DNA of 64,000 nucleotides. Origin: Rhipicephalus microplus. Its lineage: Eukaryota > Arthropoda > Arachnida > Ixodida > Ixodidae. The stretch covers positions 318,764,616-318,828,615 of the forward strand of contig NC_134710.1 in NCBI RefSeq assembly GCF_043290135.1, written 5' to 3'. Shown piece after piece: positions 44,250-54,480 of the stretch (its first letter is position 1; each line of letters begins with the position of its first letter). The translations under genes were made by a program, and so were the position numbers. The notes under the pieces were generated by a model, which saw only the letters and a program-made list of their open reading frames with translations, was not told the DNA's origin and made no database searches.

Positions 44250-44492
44250 GAAAAATCGTACTAGTTCGGGGACCGGGACAATTTTTTTTATAGCAAGAAT
44301 TGTTATGAGATCACGTGAAGGGTCGTTATGGCACCGTAGATATCCGCTGCCACCGGTGTCCGTAACCACTGTCGCGCGAAATAAGAAACAAAACTAAGTA
44401 AACAAAAAACATCAAGGACACAATAAAATTCGAACACGGGTCCCCTTTGTACCATCCCAGTATTTTACCACTGAGTCATGCCGGTGCTTGAA
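44250..44492 (-). mobile_element. tRNA-derived SINE, third family, minus strand
   Basis: On the minus strand the head reads GCATGACTCAGTGGTAAAAT (A-box like) and GACCCGTGTTCGAATTTT (B-box like). It is followed by a T-rich linker and TTATTTCGCGCGACAGTGGTTACGGACACC. The body differs from the other SINE families in the window. Boundaries are approximate. Confidence 0.55.
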
Positions 44493-45202
44493 ACTTCATT
44501 GCAAGCTGACCCTAAGCAGGCTTCATGTCGGGAAAGGAATCATGTTAATATTAGTAATAAATCGTTGTGGAACAGCAAAGGAACAATAGGCGTCACGCAA
44601 AGCGAATTGTGTAACGAGTGAGTCATCGATGCTTTGACCCATTACAAGAGCTTCTGGCATAATTTTTCGTCGTCAGCCGTAGCATCGAACAATCTTACGA
44701 AATTCCTTGCAAGTGTGTACCGGGTACCACGCTTCTCTGAAGAAAGACAGAAGATGGCATAGTGAATGCCTCCGTACTAAACAAAAATGATGGTTTATAG
44801 TGTAGTGGGTAGAGCCCTGCAAGTGTGCTTGTAGCAGTTGCCCAACAGTGTTTAAAAAAGGCTCTAGTGAGGTTGCTCTTCCAGCTTTTGCTGTGACTGT
44901 GCTGCACGTTCCGTGCAGGCCTAGTGGTTCCTAAAATTCAACTGGAGAGCTTTCTATTTTAAGGAATCTGATGGATTTCTTTGTGGCTTTGGGCTAAAAA
45001 TAGGTGGATGTCAAATAGTATTCCTTTCATAATCCTGCCACCTTACGAGATTCCAGAGAACTTTGTTGCAAGATTAGGCATTTCACATCCCACGAAATTC
45101 TGAAATTGTGAATGTGTCATGTATATTCTTTGTTTGCCATTGCTTCAAGAGTGCCTGTCGTTCCAAATTTGTTTCCTTTTTTCTTTTCATTTTTTTCTCC
45201 AG

Positions 45203-45338
45203 GGATCAGTCGGAGGATGAAATTTCTGGTGGTCAGGAACCTGAGCCAGACGATGCAGAGGAGGAAGATTATCTTTTGGAATCTGCACGGTGGATTCGTA
45301 GCAGCCCTGCAGAGCTGTATTATCGAAAAGATGAAAAG
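45203..45338 (+). CDS. Drosha: Drosha, acidic linker and ELYYRKDEK exon
   Basis: A 136-nt exon after the strong acceptor TTTTTTCTCCAG (AG 45201-45202), ending AAG|GTATCA (donor 45339). Its first base completes the Gly codon begun in the previous exon (GG+G). It encodes DQSEDEISGGQEPEPDDAEE, then LLESARWIRSSPAELYYRKD and EK. The acidic run followed by a SPxELYYxxDE motif is found just before the conserved central domain of Drosha. It ends in phase 0, matching the next exon, 904 bp away. The intron before it (29249-45202) is 16 kb and mostly mobile elements. Confidence 0.85.
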
Positions 45339-46241
45339 GTATCAGCATAGTGGAGTCAAGAGTGTGATGATAAACCATTTTTAAGCTGTGTTAAGTTTTG
45401 GTTGGTATTGTACAGTCCACACTTACAAGTTGTATTAATAAAGGAAGGGAATTTCGAGGGCTTGTATTTTTGTCTGACACGAAGTTGATGAATCATCTAA
45501 AACATCTTGTATTGTATTATGTCTGTTGTATGCTTTATTATTTTACAGTAATATTTCACAAGGTGCATTGTAAGTACGAGCGCGTTCTTAAGGGGGTGCC
45601 ATTTTCACAGGTAAGCATTAAATGGGCTCATATTTTGATAGAAAGACAGAGGGTAAGATAATCTTTCTTTTTCTCAGTTAATTTCCTGTATACACTTTTC
45701 TATCTTGGAATTGATGCTACTGAAACATGACATTAATCAAATTAATTCAACTTTTTAGAAAGACTGCCTAAAACATGAAACTAAATAAAAATTATTCATT
45801 GTGAATCATATTCTGTATCTTTATCTCAAAACCTAATTTACTCATTCTTGATTCAGGAGAAAAAATGTGTACCTTTTTGTGAAGGTCACTATTATTTTAA
45901 TTTGTACATAAAAGCTTCTGAACATAATTTTTAGGCACATGTTACTGTTACAGTTAGTTATGTACATTGCTCATTGTTCACACTTTTGTTTCATGCATTT
46001 AGACTGAATACAGTAGCTTGGAACTGTATTTATTGGTGAGAATTGTTCCATTCATTGTTATTTTTTTTCTTGTGTGTGTGTCTTGTAGTTTCACTATAAG
46101 AAGGTATTTTTGCAGTATTGTTCTTAAACTAATGACAGTGCGGTAATTGTAATACAATTTTTTTTCAATTCTCTGTAATGTTTTCTATAGCTTTGTCTGG
46201 CGTTGACGACAATTTTCGTCATTATTATGCTGTGGCTGCAG

Positions 46242-46398
46242 GTTTCAGGGCTTGTCACAGGAACGACGAAGCTGCACGCCCTGCAAGACAAATTTAGACA
46301 CGAGTTGGTGGAACGAGGAGCACGGGTGAAAAGCAAGCAAGAGCCATACAATCCTCCTCCTCGAAAGAAGAAGCTCTGCAACCCCAAGTCACATCCCA
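46242..46398 (+). CDS. Drosha: Drosha, basic PPPRKKK exon
   Basis: A 157-nt exon after GGCTGCAG (AG 46240-46241), ending CCCA|GTAAGT (donor 46399). It encodes TTKLHALQDKFRHELVERGA, RVKSKQEPYNPPPRKKKLC and NPKSHP. The helix with HELVERG followed by PY-PPRKK matches the segment that precedes the central domain in animal Drosha. A second AG at 46247-46248 (TTTCAG) would break the phase, so 46242 is preferred. It ends one base into a codon, and the next exon begins with two bases. A Ruka-type SINE begins only 32 bp after the donor. Confidence 0.88.
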
Positions 46399-46430
46399 GT
46401 AAGTTAGGTGTTCCTTGTTCCTTGTGTTTC

Positions 46431-46672
46431 GTCCCGCCACCGTGGTCTAGTGGCTAAGGCACTAGGCCTCTGACCCACAGGTCGTGGAATCGAATCCCGG
46501 CTGCGGCGGCGGCATTTTCGATGGAGGCGGAAATGCTGTAGGCCCGTGTGCTCAGATTTTGGTGCAGGTTGAAGTACCCCAGGTGGTCGAAATTTCTGGA
46601 GCCCTCCACTACGGCGTCTCTCATAATCATATGGTGGTTTTGGGACGTTGAACCCCACATATCAATTAATCT
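46431..46672 (+). mobile_element. Ruka-type SINE next to a Drosha splice donor
   Basis: Head TGGTCTAGTGGCTAAGG with B box GGAATCGAATCC, then the usual body and a degenerate tail (ATCAATTAATCTATTAA). More diverged than the copy at 43823. An imperfect duplication TTGTTC(C/G)TTGT may flank it (46415-46425 and 46678-46688), but the left copy is offset from the SINE start by a few bases. Confidence 0.85.
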
Positions 46673-47273
46673 ATTAATTGTTCGTTGTTGCCCAGCAGGA
46701 CTGCATTTTTAGGGCATATTGTTCACTAAGGCACCTGGCATGACAATACATGCACCATATAGTCGCTTTGGGAATAGCAGCCAGTGGAAAAGCGTCATGC
46801 ATGGGGCAGCAGTTGCTGCAAAAGCAGTGATTAAATGAACTGTAAAAAATAGTAGTGGTATTAATAACTGTTCATATGGCAGCACAAGAAAGAAAAAAAT
46901 CACTCTTGTCATGAGAACACGACTGAATAAACTGGAAAAAAAAATTCTAATAATGGGATGGGTGGCGACGCCGCCTCAGAAGTTTCAACTCCAGGCACTT
47001 TTTACTTCTTGAACTTCACAGCATTTGTTGAGTCTAGCCAGTTTATCTGCAGTTATGGAGCTAAACTGGGTTCCAGAAAAAAAAAAGAAACACTACTGAA
47101 CAAATTTCATAAGCTTTTACTAAGTTACTATTATTGTGTATTCACACTGGCTGCTGATTTCAGCGTATAAATTGAGCATGGTTTGTCAACCTTTATTATA
47201 AAGAGCGTCATCTCCCGAGTTCAAAAGTGCATATTGCATATATGGCAGGCTTTCAATAAGTGAAACCTAAAGA
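46673..47273. other. Drosha intron spacer
   Basis: AT-rich, no recognisable features beyond an A-run near 46937. Confidence 0.4.
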
Positions 47274-47515
47274 GTAGGTTTTGAATATTCAAATGGTTTG
47301 AATATTCGAACGAATATTACACTATTCAAATTTGCATCAATTTAAATTTGAATTTTAGAATATTTCGAATCAAAATGAACGAAGAGGTGTTCATAAGTCC
47401 ACATGAAACCTTTGGTAAAGGTAGTTTCACTGTAGGGAGGGGCTGATACACACTATTCAACTTCGATTTGAAATTATTCGACCAAAATCACTATATGCAC
47501 AAGTCTACGAAAGAG
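47274..47515. repeat. AT-rich palindromic repeat (GAATATTCGAA), second copy
   Basis: Dense GAATATTC, TTCGAA and AAATTTGAATTT palindromes are followed by CATGAAACCTTTGGTAAAGGTAGTTTCACTGTAG and again TTCGATTTGAAATTATTCG. The order is the reverse of 20560-20850. Probably a MITE-like repeat; ends not defined. Confidence 0.45.
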
Positions 47516-47915
47516 ACCAGAAAACTGTGTTGTTTGACAGGAGTTCCATTTACCAAGATATGAAGAGGAGTGCAAAAGCAATCATATCAAGAGCAGTTTT
47601 TTATTTAACTTTTTCGTTGAATGATATGACCCCTGGTACATAGCAGCTATAGGAAAGGTATTTTAATTTTTGGTATAGTATTTTAAATCGGTCGTGTCAC
47701 ACTGATGTACAATAGAGTCGTTAAACAGAACCTGAAGGGACCATAAAAATTTACTCTGTTTAAATTAAGTTCTATTTACTGAGAGATAAGATAAAACCAA
47801 TCATATTAGGGGCAGTTATTCCATTTAAACAGTAATTTAAATAAAGAGATTTTTGTTTATTTAAAGTCTGCTGAACCTCTGGGGGAATTTAAATAAAGTC
47901 TAAAGAGTTCAAGTA

Positions 47916-48028
47916 GCCCCGCCTTGTTGGTCTAGTAACTAAGGTACTCTGCTGCTGACCCGTAGGTCGCGGGATCGAATCCCGGCTGCGGTGGCTGCAT
48001 TTCTGATGGAGGCGGAAATGCAGCCACC
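47916..48028 (+). mobile_element. Ruka-type SINE head ending in a perfect foldback
   Basis: The tRNA-like head (GGTCTAGTAACTAAGG, GGGATCGAATCCCGGCTGCG) is intact but the body stops after GGAGGCGGAAATG. Instead of TTGTAGGCCCGTG the sequence turns into CAGCCACC. As a result 47990-48003 (GGTGGCTGCATTTC) and 48015-48028 (GAAATGCAGCCACC) are perfect 14-base inverted arms around an 11-base loop. The family's own body contains a smaller stem here (GCATTTCC...GGAAATG), which likely seeded the event. Confidence 0.8.
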
Positions 48029-51000
48029 ACTTGCATGTCATTGTGTGCTAACAAACAAGGAAGGGAATGCGAACATTCCAATGAGATTGCCGAGTCACTT
48101 TGCATTCTCATTTTGGTGTCCTCGACAATCAGTTTTTTTAGAAAAGTACTATGCCCGCGTGTTTAGACCTGCAGACCGTGCTTCAAACATATCGGTGCAC
48201 TTGCAAGCGCAGTGCAATTATCCAGATTGGCGCGATAGATGAACACCACCTTTCCTTCACCTGTGCGCAAAAAGGGATAGAAAGTTGTTAGAATGCACTC
48301 AAAAATTGATCATTATTTGCTAGGAAAAATGCACTTTCTAAGCTTCATTGTAGCACAACGTTCAATATAGTGGATGTCCCGCTGTGCGCAATATAGCGGA
48401 TGTCCCGCTGTGCGGTAGTTCCATATACGGGTGCACCAGTCCCATACTTTTGCATAAGAAATTTAAGAGGATTTCTCAACGATATAGCGAATAACTGGAT
48501 ATATCCGAGTTTGATATATCCAGAATCGACTGTATTTGTGATTTTGTTACCGCTGTTGCGGTATCAGTCACTTGTGCTAATCCTTTTTGGGGCTACTGTA
48601 CCTGGTATTTCTGCGGAGCTTAATGATGGGGATATAAAGAAAGCATTATGTCGACCTGCTCCTCCTCAACACTGTTTTTTTGCCGATGAGTGGCAGTCAC
48701 GTTTCTTTGCTTAATGCCTTTTTCTTTCGTTTTGGTTTGTCTTGCCATGTACCCCTTCGAGGTCAGCATCTAACAAAGGTACTCTAGAGACGAGAGGGGT
48801 CAACTGCCACTTCTATTTGTGGGGAGATTCTACTTGAAAAAAGTTTCTCTAATCTGTAGGCTAGGGCAATAACATTTTTGCTGTTTGCATGGATTTTTAT
48901 GCTTTTTCAAATATGTGATAAGTTTAATAGTAATTGCATAGTTCTCATTTTATACCATGACAACGTGCGATATATAGCCTTGTTTGGACATGCTTTTTTT
49001 GCCACTGAACCTTTATGGTTATAAGCTATTCAGGGCTGATATTGCTCTGCATGTGCTTTAGAATGCAAACAATTTAGAAGAAAGTGTGTATAAAACATTT
49101 TAATGAACAAGAAAAATTGTAATGTGAGAAGTATGCTCAGTGCATACTAATTGCTTACATTAACACAATAGTAGTTAGATGGGTGATATAAGGTTTTAAA
49201 TGAGATAATTGCACTCTTCACGTGTTAAGGAATGTTTGGAGAAAAGTTAATCTTGATCTGGCCATCGGAAATACCAGAAACATTATGTCTAGAGAAATGC
49301 ATTTAAATGTAGAAATGAAAGCTCATGTATGTGGCAAAGATATGCTTTTTAAAGTGATATATTTCATAATGAGCACTTGAGAATCATGGTTATCTTGTGC
49401 ATGTGGCTTTGGCGAACTCCTCATGCTAAACGCAGTGGCAAGCAGCCAGGTGACATTTTCCAAGGGATTCTAGACAAAAAGCTCTGTTTAGTTTTTGATA
49501 TTTTAGTTTTGAATATCCTGCGAGTTTAAATATAACTCTTCTTTTTGTCATGAAAGTAGTGCAGAAACTAAACTTGTGAAAACAAGTAAAAACAAAAAGT
49601 AAGTATTTTATGGGAAAAAAATAACTTCCATTTTTTGAGTAGCATCTGTTGGCTTTCAAGTGCATATGTTAGCTATAAGTTGTCGCTCAATAGCCAGCAT
49701 CTATAAGCTGTGACATCATGAGTGGATTGATGCTGTGTTCAAAATGTGAGCAACTAGGCACACTTTTCTTCTCAGTTTAATTTACTGAATAGCCTGTAAA
49801 TTTCACCTAACATGCTTTTTGCGTTGGTACACTCACAGAAATCATGCAAGTGCAGCAGTTAGGTTTAGAACTAAAATACTAAGATGTATGTTTCACCGCA
49901 TTCACATATCGCTCTTTTTACTTTATCTGGAGCATAAAAAAAATTCACACTTGGTGTGATTCAAATGTGCTAGTAGTTGCATATTTGGTATCCACCTCGT
50001 GTGCTGCTGCTTTGAGTGGTACCTGCGGCACCACCAATGGCAAACAGTGGTGAAAAGCGGATGTGTGCGCTACTGACCATTTTTCTTTTTTTAATTCAGT
50101 TTATATTCTGCTTTGATATTTTCACTGCTGACACTGCTCCACTAGACAGCCATGATGTGTGTTGCGTCAATTGTTCTATTTTATATCTTTAAAAGTTACG
50201 GGCAAGCACGGTATAATGCAAGCGTTTTTAATGTGCGTGTGTTGCATTTGTTTGCGTGACCAGCTAACATAAACGAAACAAAAGCTGTTGCAATGTAGAA
50301 AGGTCTTCTTGTTTCATTAAATACCCTAACAGTACAAGAACAACGCAGATAATCGTTGTATGCATGCTTAGGAAACTCACAAAAGGCATACAATTTCAAC
50401 TTCCAATCGTCCAGCACTTTCACCTTTGTCCAGCTAATTATGTATAAAAACAACAAATGGAAAGCTAATTAACGTTGTAACAGGTGCATAATAATGTGTG
50501 AAAGCACCAGAGCAAATGACCAACAAACATTGTTTTTTTATTATTTCACAGACCACATAAAAATTGTGAGCAACTTTATACTGCATTACAATCACGTATT
50601 TCTGAAAAATCTAATCATTAACACCATTGAAGCCCCAATTCTCTATCAAATGTATATTAAATTAGGCATGAAAAACTGAGGTTTAAACAGGAAGTTCGTA
50701 TACGTGGCATTACTCAGATTTAAATAGGAAATGCGCACACGTGTAGTATGTACATCGTATGCTAGATTCTCCTCTGGTACGTGGGAATTTGCAAAACATG
50801 CGATTTTAGAAGTAATGTTTGTAGACTAGTGAGAATGTAGAATGTTTGTAGACTAGTGAGAATGTAGAAAGGCAACTTACAGCCTTACTCACCTTTGTAG
50901 AAACAGTATTCTAATTGGAATTCAATATTAACCAACGCAACAAGGATAGCAACACACTGGTTACCGCACACTGGTGTCAAGTAGACACACAAGGCCAAGT

Positions 51001-51897
51001 GTCGCGTTTCAACTGTAGCACACTCACGCGTGTACAGTAACGTCGTAAATGTTGCCGTTGTGCCAGCGGTACCCACGATGTAGCACCTGTTTTCCTCATG
51101 GCGTCAATAAACTGCTGCGAAGCCGAGAGCTACACACACAGCTGACTGTCGAGGAAAAACACGCTCTTGTAGGAGGCCATCTTGCACAGCGACCAACGAA
51201 CAAAAGTGCACGTCTGAAGTATCTGAAGCATTGCTGTTGATGCGATGACAGCTGAGCAAAATCAGGGCTCATCATCCGACGTGTGGCCATGACCTTTACA
51301 CAATTGTAATGTTGCAATGTCCAAGGAAGATGCGACCGTGACGAAAGAGGCTAGCCCAGCTGGTCTTGTTGGTGCGCTGTCAACTTCAGAGTGTGCGCTT
51401 CCAAGGTTATCGAAAGAAATAAAGAAAAAGTGTGAAGAGGTGCTCACTCGGAGCGTGCCAAGGGGGTGGAAGTGAGGAGCAGAGTCTTGTTGTTGGTGTG
51501 AAACACTTTGGAGAGAATGGCGCTCGTTTATATTTCACAATGGCAGCGCATATTTTATTCAGAATGCATGGGATTCTATGGGGGTTGCGATAGGGTGCAA
51601 CCGCTTTCTCCGCACTAGTCGAGTGGCAAGCCGAGTGGTGGCGCCACCATGCTGGCACACAATGCGCTTAGTTTTTTTCTTATTTCTTGGTTGTTGGCAG
51701 TATGCCAAACTTCGACCATCCAAGCGAAATCAACATGCTTGATCTGTTCAACATCATTACTTTCATGCAGCAGGAGTCTAGCATTGCTAGCTGCTTAAGC
51801 ATTAAGTTTGTGCTTTAAAAATTAATAGGAAAGAGCCCTGAGTACTGTTAGCTGTGAACTCCGGTGGATCCCAGTTTAATAGATGTTCCATCTGCAG
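48029..51897. other. Drosha intron with small tandem repeats and a Tigger-like end
   Basis: A 26-bp unit CAATATAG(T/C)GGATGTCCCG... is duplicated at 48363-48388 and 48389-48414. 48478-48535 (GATATAGCGAATAACTGGATATATCC...CGACTGTA) reads on the minus strand like a pogo/Tigger left end, partner not found. 48819-48990 resembles the MULE-like tail at 23461-23600. A perfect 27-bp tandem duplication starting AATGTTTGTAGACTAGTGAG lies at 50814-50840 and 50841-50867. No gene is supported in the rest. Confidence 0.5.
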
Positions 51898-52034
51898 TTG
51901 CCAACCGTGGTACAAGTGATTCCTCAAGCAATGAATCTGAGTCTGATGATGACAATGCCATGGAGGAGTTGGAAGTGAAAAGGAAGCACCCATACCGACT
52001 ACACCAGGAACTGTGGTACAATGATCCTGGAGAA
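51898..52034 (+). CDS. Drosha: Drosha, exon with the RLHQELWYNDPGE block
   Basis: A 137-nt exon after CCATCTGCAG (AG 51896-51897), ending GAGAA|GTAAGT (donor 52035), phase 0. It encodes an acidic serine stretch (SDSSSNESESDDDNAMEELE) and KRKHPYRLHQELWYNDPGE. HP-RLH-ELWYNDPG is, as I remember the family, the most diagnostic string at the entrance to the Drosha central domain, followed in other animals by MNDGPLC-C; here the sequence breaks at an intron exactly after PGE. An alternative acceptor TTAATAG at 51881-51882 keeps the phase and would add five residues. The following exon was not found in the remaining 12 kb of the window. Confidence 0.9.
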
Positions 52035-52418
52035 GTAAGTACCAGCACAGTATAAGTAATAACAGTTACGCTTAGCAAGCAATTTTTTCACATCCCTGAT
52101 TTTTTTGGCCAAGCCTTATTAATTTGGATGCTTTTTCAGCACTGTTAGATGCCGTTATAGAGTCGATGTGTTAGGATGTCTTAAATTTACATATAAGAAT
52201 CTCTGGATGTCCAATTTCTTGCACTTTCCCCTAGGACTACAACTCTGCAATGGCAGGCATTATTTGAAGCCATTATTACATTCATGTTGATTACCATTGA
52301 TTGCTCAGCCTGGAACGAGCATTATTAGGCAAAATTACAACATAAGCTGCTTAAGAGCTGCAGCAGCATTGTATGTGTCTTGTCTTTTTTGGTCACATCT
52401 TTTGTGTTGTTGTTTAAG

Positions 52419-53631
52419 TACAGTCAACGACTGATAATTCGGACTCAACAGGGAACGTACATAGGGCCGAATTACTAAATGTCCGAAAAAACAAATGTAT
52501 AAAAAGTAAAATGCTTTTATTGACGCTTTAGGGACCCGGTGCCTGGAAAAAGCTGTCAATGTGTTGCTGCACGCTCTTCCGCTTACGTGCGACTAAGTCC
52601 GTCTCCATTTTCGCCAGTGTGATATGCTCACTGTAGGACCACCAGTAGGACGACGAAAAAATATCGAGGGCTCGAAACAGGTTCGCATGCAACGGCTTCA
52701 GAGCTCCCTCATCATCAGAGTCAGAATCACTGTTTGGCAGTTGCAGAATGTGCTCAATTATGTCACTTCCGCTCAATTTGGCACACAACGACACAGCCTT
52801 GTTGACCTTTGGGAAGTCTTGAAGTGTAACTGCGTCAGAAATCGGCACACCGCAGCCTCGCAGGTCGTCAATAACGTCAGCACTGGAGCTCATCGCGCAA
52901 GGTGGCAGGTCCAGCTCTTCAGTTTTATTGTTGGGTTCCTGAAGTCTCGAAATGTTAAACTCTCTTGCAACTTCGACTTGCAGGCAACCACTGAACACTT
53001 GCAGAATGATGGCAGCTTTTTTTGCCATATTGTTAGTGTTGTGTATGTCGGCCGTATTTCGTCCGTGGCGTGGCCTTGGCACTGCGTGTGAGGGCACCAT
53101 TGATGTCATTTAACACAGATCTTCTGGGAGAGCAGAGTGCAATTAAAGCACGTCTCAACACAAAATCAAACGCATGCAGAATTCAGCAGAGCGCAGTGCC
53201 GAAGACACATATGAAGAAATGGCGGTGATAACAGTACAGCGCAATAACAGGGCGAAGGTACTGGAACTGGAACATGGAATGTTTGTGATGTAGATACGAC
53301 TTCCCAGAGTTCAGCAGCACCTCCAAGATCGACATTTCCTATTTTTAAGCTGTGAGGCAATCAAAGTAAAGCCTCACAAATCGCCAGTTCGCTTTCGTTT
53401 TTCATCTTTGAGGCCATATTTTGTATGGTATGGGTACTGGAGGAGATAATGGCTGCCAATTCGGTGTGCACTCCTCGGACACTCCAGATTACAGAATGCA
53501 AATCTGGCAGCTGTCCGAAATATGGGTCGTCCTTACATATTAGTTCTATGGGGCCATTGGTGGTGTAACGCGGCAGCCCGAAGTACCGAGCATGTCCAAA
53601 TTATTGGTCAATTTATTGGTCGGCAACTGTA
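52419..53631 (-). mobile_element. Tigger-type transposon with internal deletion
   Basis: The ends TACAGTCAACGACTGATAAT (52419) and TACAGTTGCCGACCAATAAA (minus strand from 53631) share about 17 of 26 positions and have TA at both borders. The transposase frame runs on the minus strand. The right end contains a small duplication of ATTTATTGGTC. Length 1.2 kb compared with over 2 kb for complete Tigger elements; the missing part is the catalytic domain. It is inserted in the last visible Drosha intron, antisense to the gene. Confidence 0.6.
52528..53109 (-). CDS. Deleted Tigger transposase, open 193-residue frame
   Basis: The frame is undamaged from 53109 to the stop at 52528-52530. Residues about 28-55 (MAKKAAIILQVFSG, QVEVAREFNISR) look like the first CENP-B/pogo-type helix-turn-helix. 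Directly after it the sequence jumps to EELDLPPC, the acidic C-terminal tail of Tigger transposases (DSDSDDEGA, KMETDLVARKRKSVQQHIDS). The DDE catalytic domain is entirely absent. Such a protein could at most bind DNA. Open length may be chance survival of a recent deletion derivative; domestication is possible but not shown. The start could also be the internal Met before AKKAA. Confidence 0.5.
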   Translation of the reverse strand: MTSMVPSHAVPRPRHGRNTADIHNTNNMAKKAAIILQVFSGCLQVEVAREFNISRLQEPNNKTEELDLPPCAMSSSADVIDDLRGCGVPISDAVTLQDFPKVNKAVSLCAKLSGSDIIEHILQLPNSDSDSDDEGALKPLHANLFRALDIFSSSYWWSYSEHITLAKMETDLVARKRKSVQQHIDSFFQAPGP

Positions 53632-54004
53632 TCATGCATTTTAACGAACTCACCTAGTCTGCCATTCTAATTCTATATTAAATAGGTTTAGGATAAAGCT
53701 TAGCAAAAAACAAATCACACCTATTGTTTGGACAGGTGGTACATAAACCTTCAATGGAGCATGAAGGTATTTCTTAGTATGTAGAGTACAACCAGAGTCC
53801 TTCAATACTTTTACTGGTTGTGAAGCTTTGCCATAACTCTATGGGGGAGCTTTGTGCGCTGCGAGTGGAGGCCACGGGGCGGTGCTGCATCGCCGCATGG
53901 GGCATTGGGCATTGGGCAGACTGAAGGGAAGCTAGCTGCTGGTGCCGCTATGGGGTCAATGCATAATATCGTGGCATGCCATCGCATAGTTTTCACCATA
54001 TGAT

Positions 54005-54480
54005 TACTATTGTGCCGAATGTGCTGAGCCTGAAGATAAAGGATACCGTATACCTGCTGGATATATGGTTGTCGATCCGTTTACAAAAGAAATGACAAAA
54101 AAAAAAAAACGGTTTCCAAGTTTTCGCTGCCTACAGACAGTGATTGGCGGGAAAAGTGGAAGTGCGTTGCAGTACCCGAGAAGAAATGGCTGGTTTCTCA
54201 TTTGTTTCCTTGAATGTACGCGTGTGTGAAAAGCACTTCAATGAGAGTGACATCGTTTGCGTGGACCAGTGGCTAATCGGAGGTGTTGTGAATTCACTGC
54301 GGGGCATTCCGAAACTTTTGCCGATGACGTGCCAAAGATTTTCCATGGCCTCAGGCCATATTTGTAAAGTGCAAACAGATGCAGAGCTCACCCGCTTACA
54401 AGCGTTGACAAGAACCGTCAGCGAGCTGGATACTGTTGAGGCTGCATCGAACTGTGCATGAGCCCTCTTGACATAGCAGC
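54005..54480 (+). pseudogene. THAP-domain gene remnant
   Basis: Pieces of a THAP zinc-finger domain are seen in changing frames: DSDWREKWKCVAVPEKKW, then VCEKHFNESDIVCVD with the CxxH pair, then a GIPKLLP-like segment. An A12 run near 54098 and several frame changes break it. THAP domains occur in P-type transposases and in host DNA-binding proteins; which one this was cannot be told. A long open frame on the opposite strand (54131-54688) has no domain and is probably a shadow. Confidence 0.4.
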
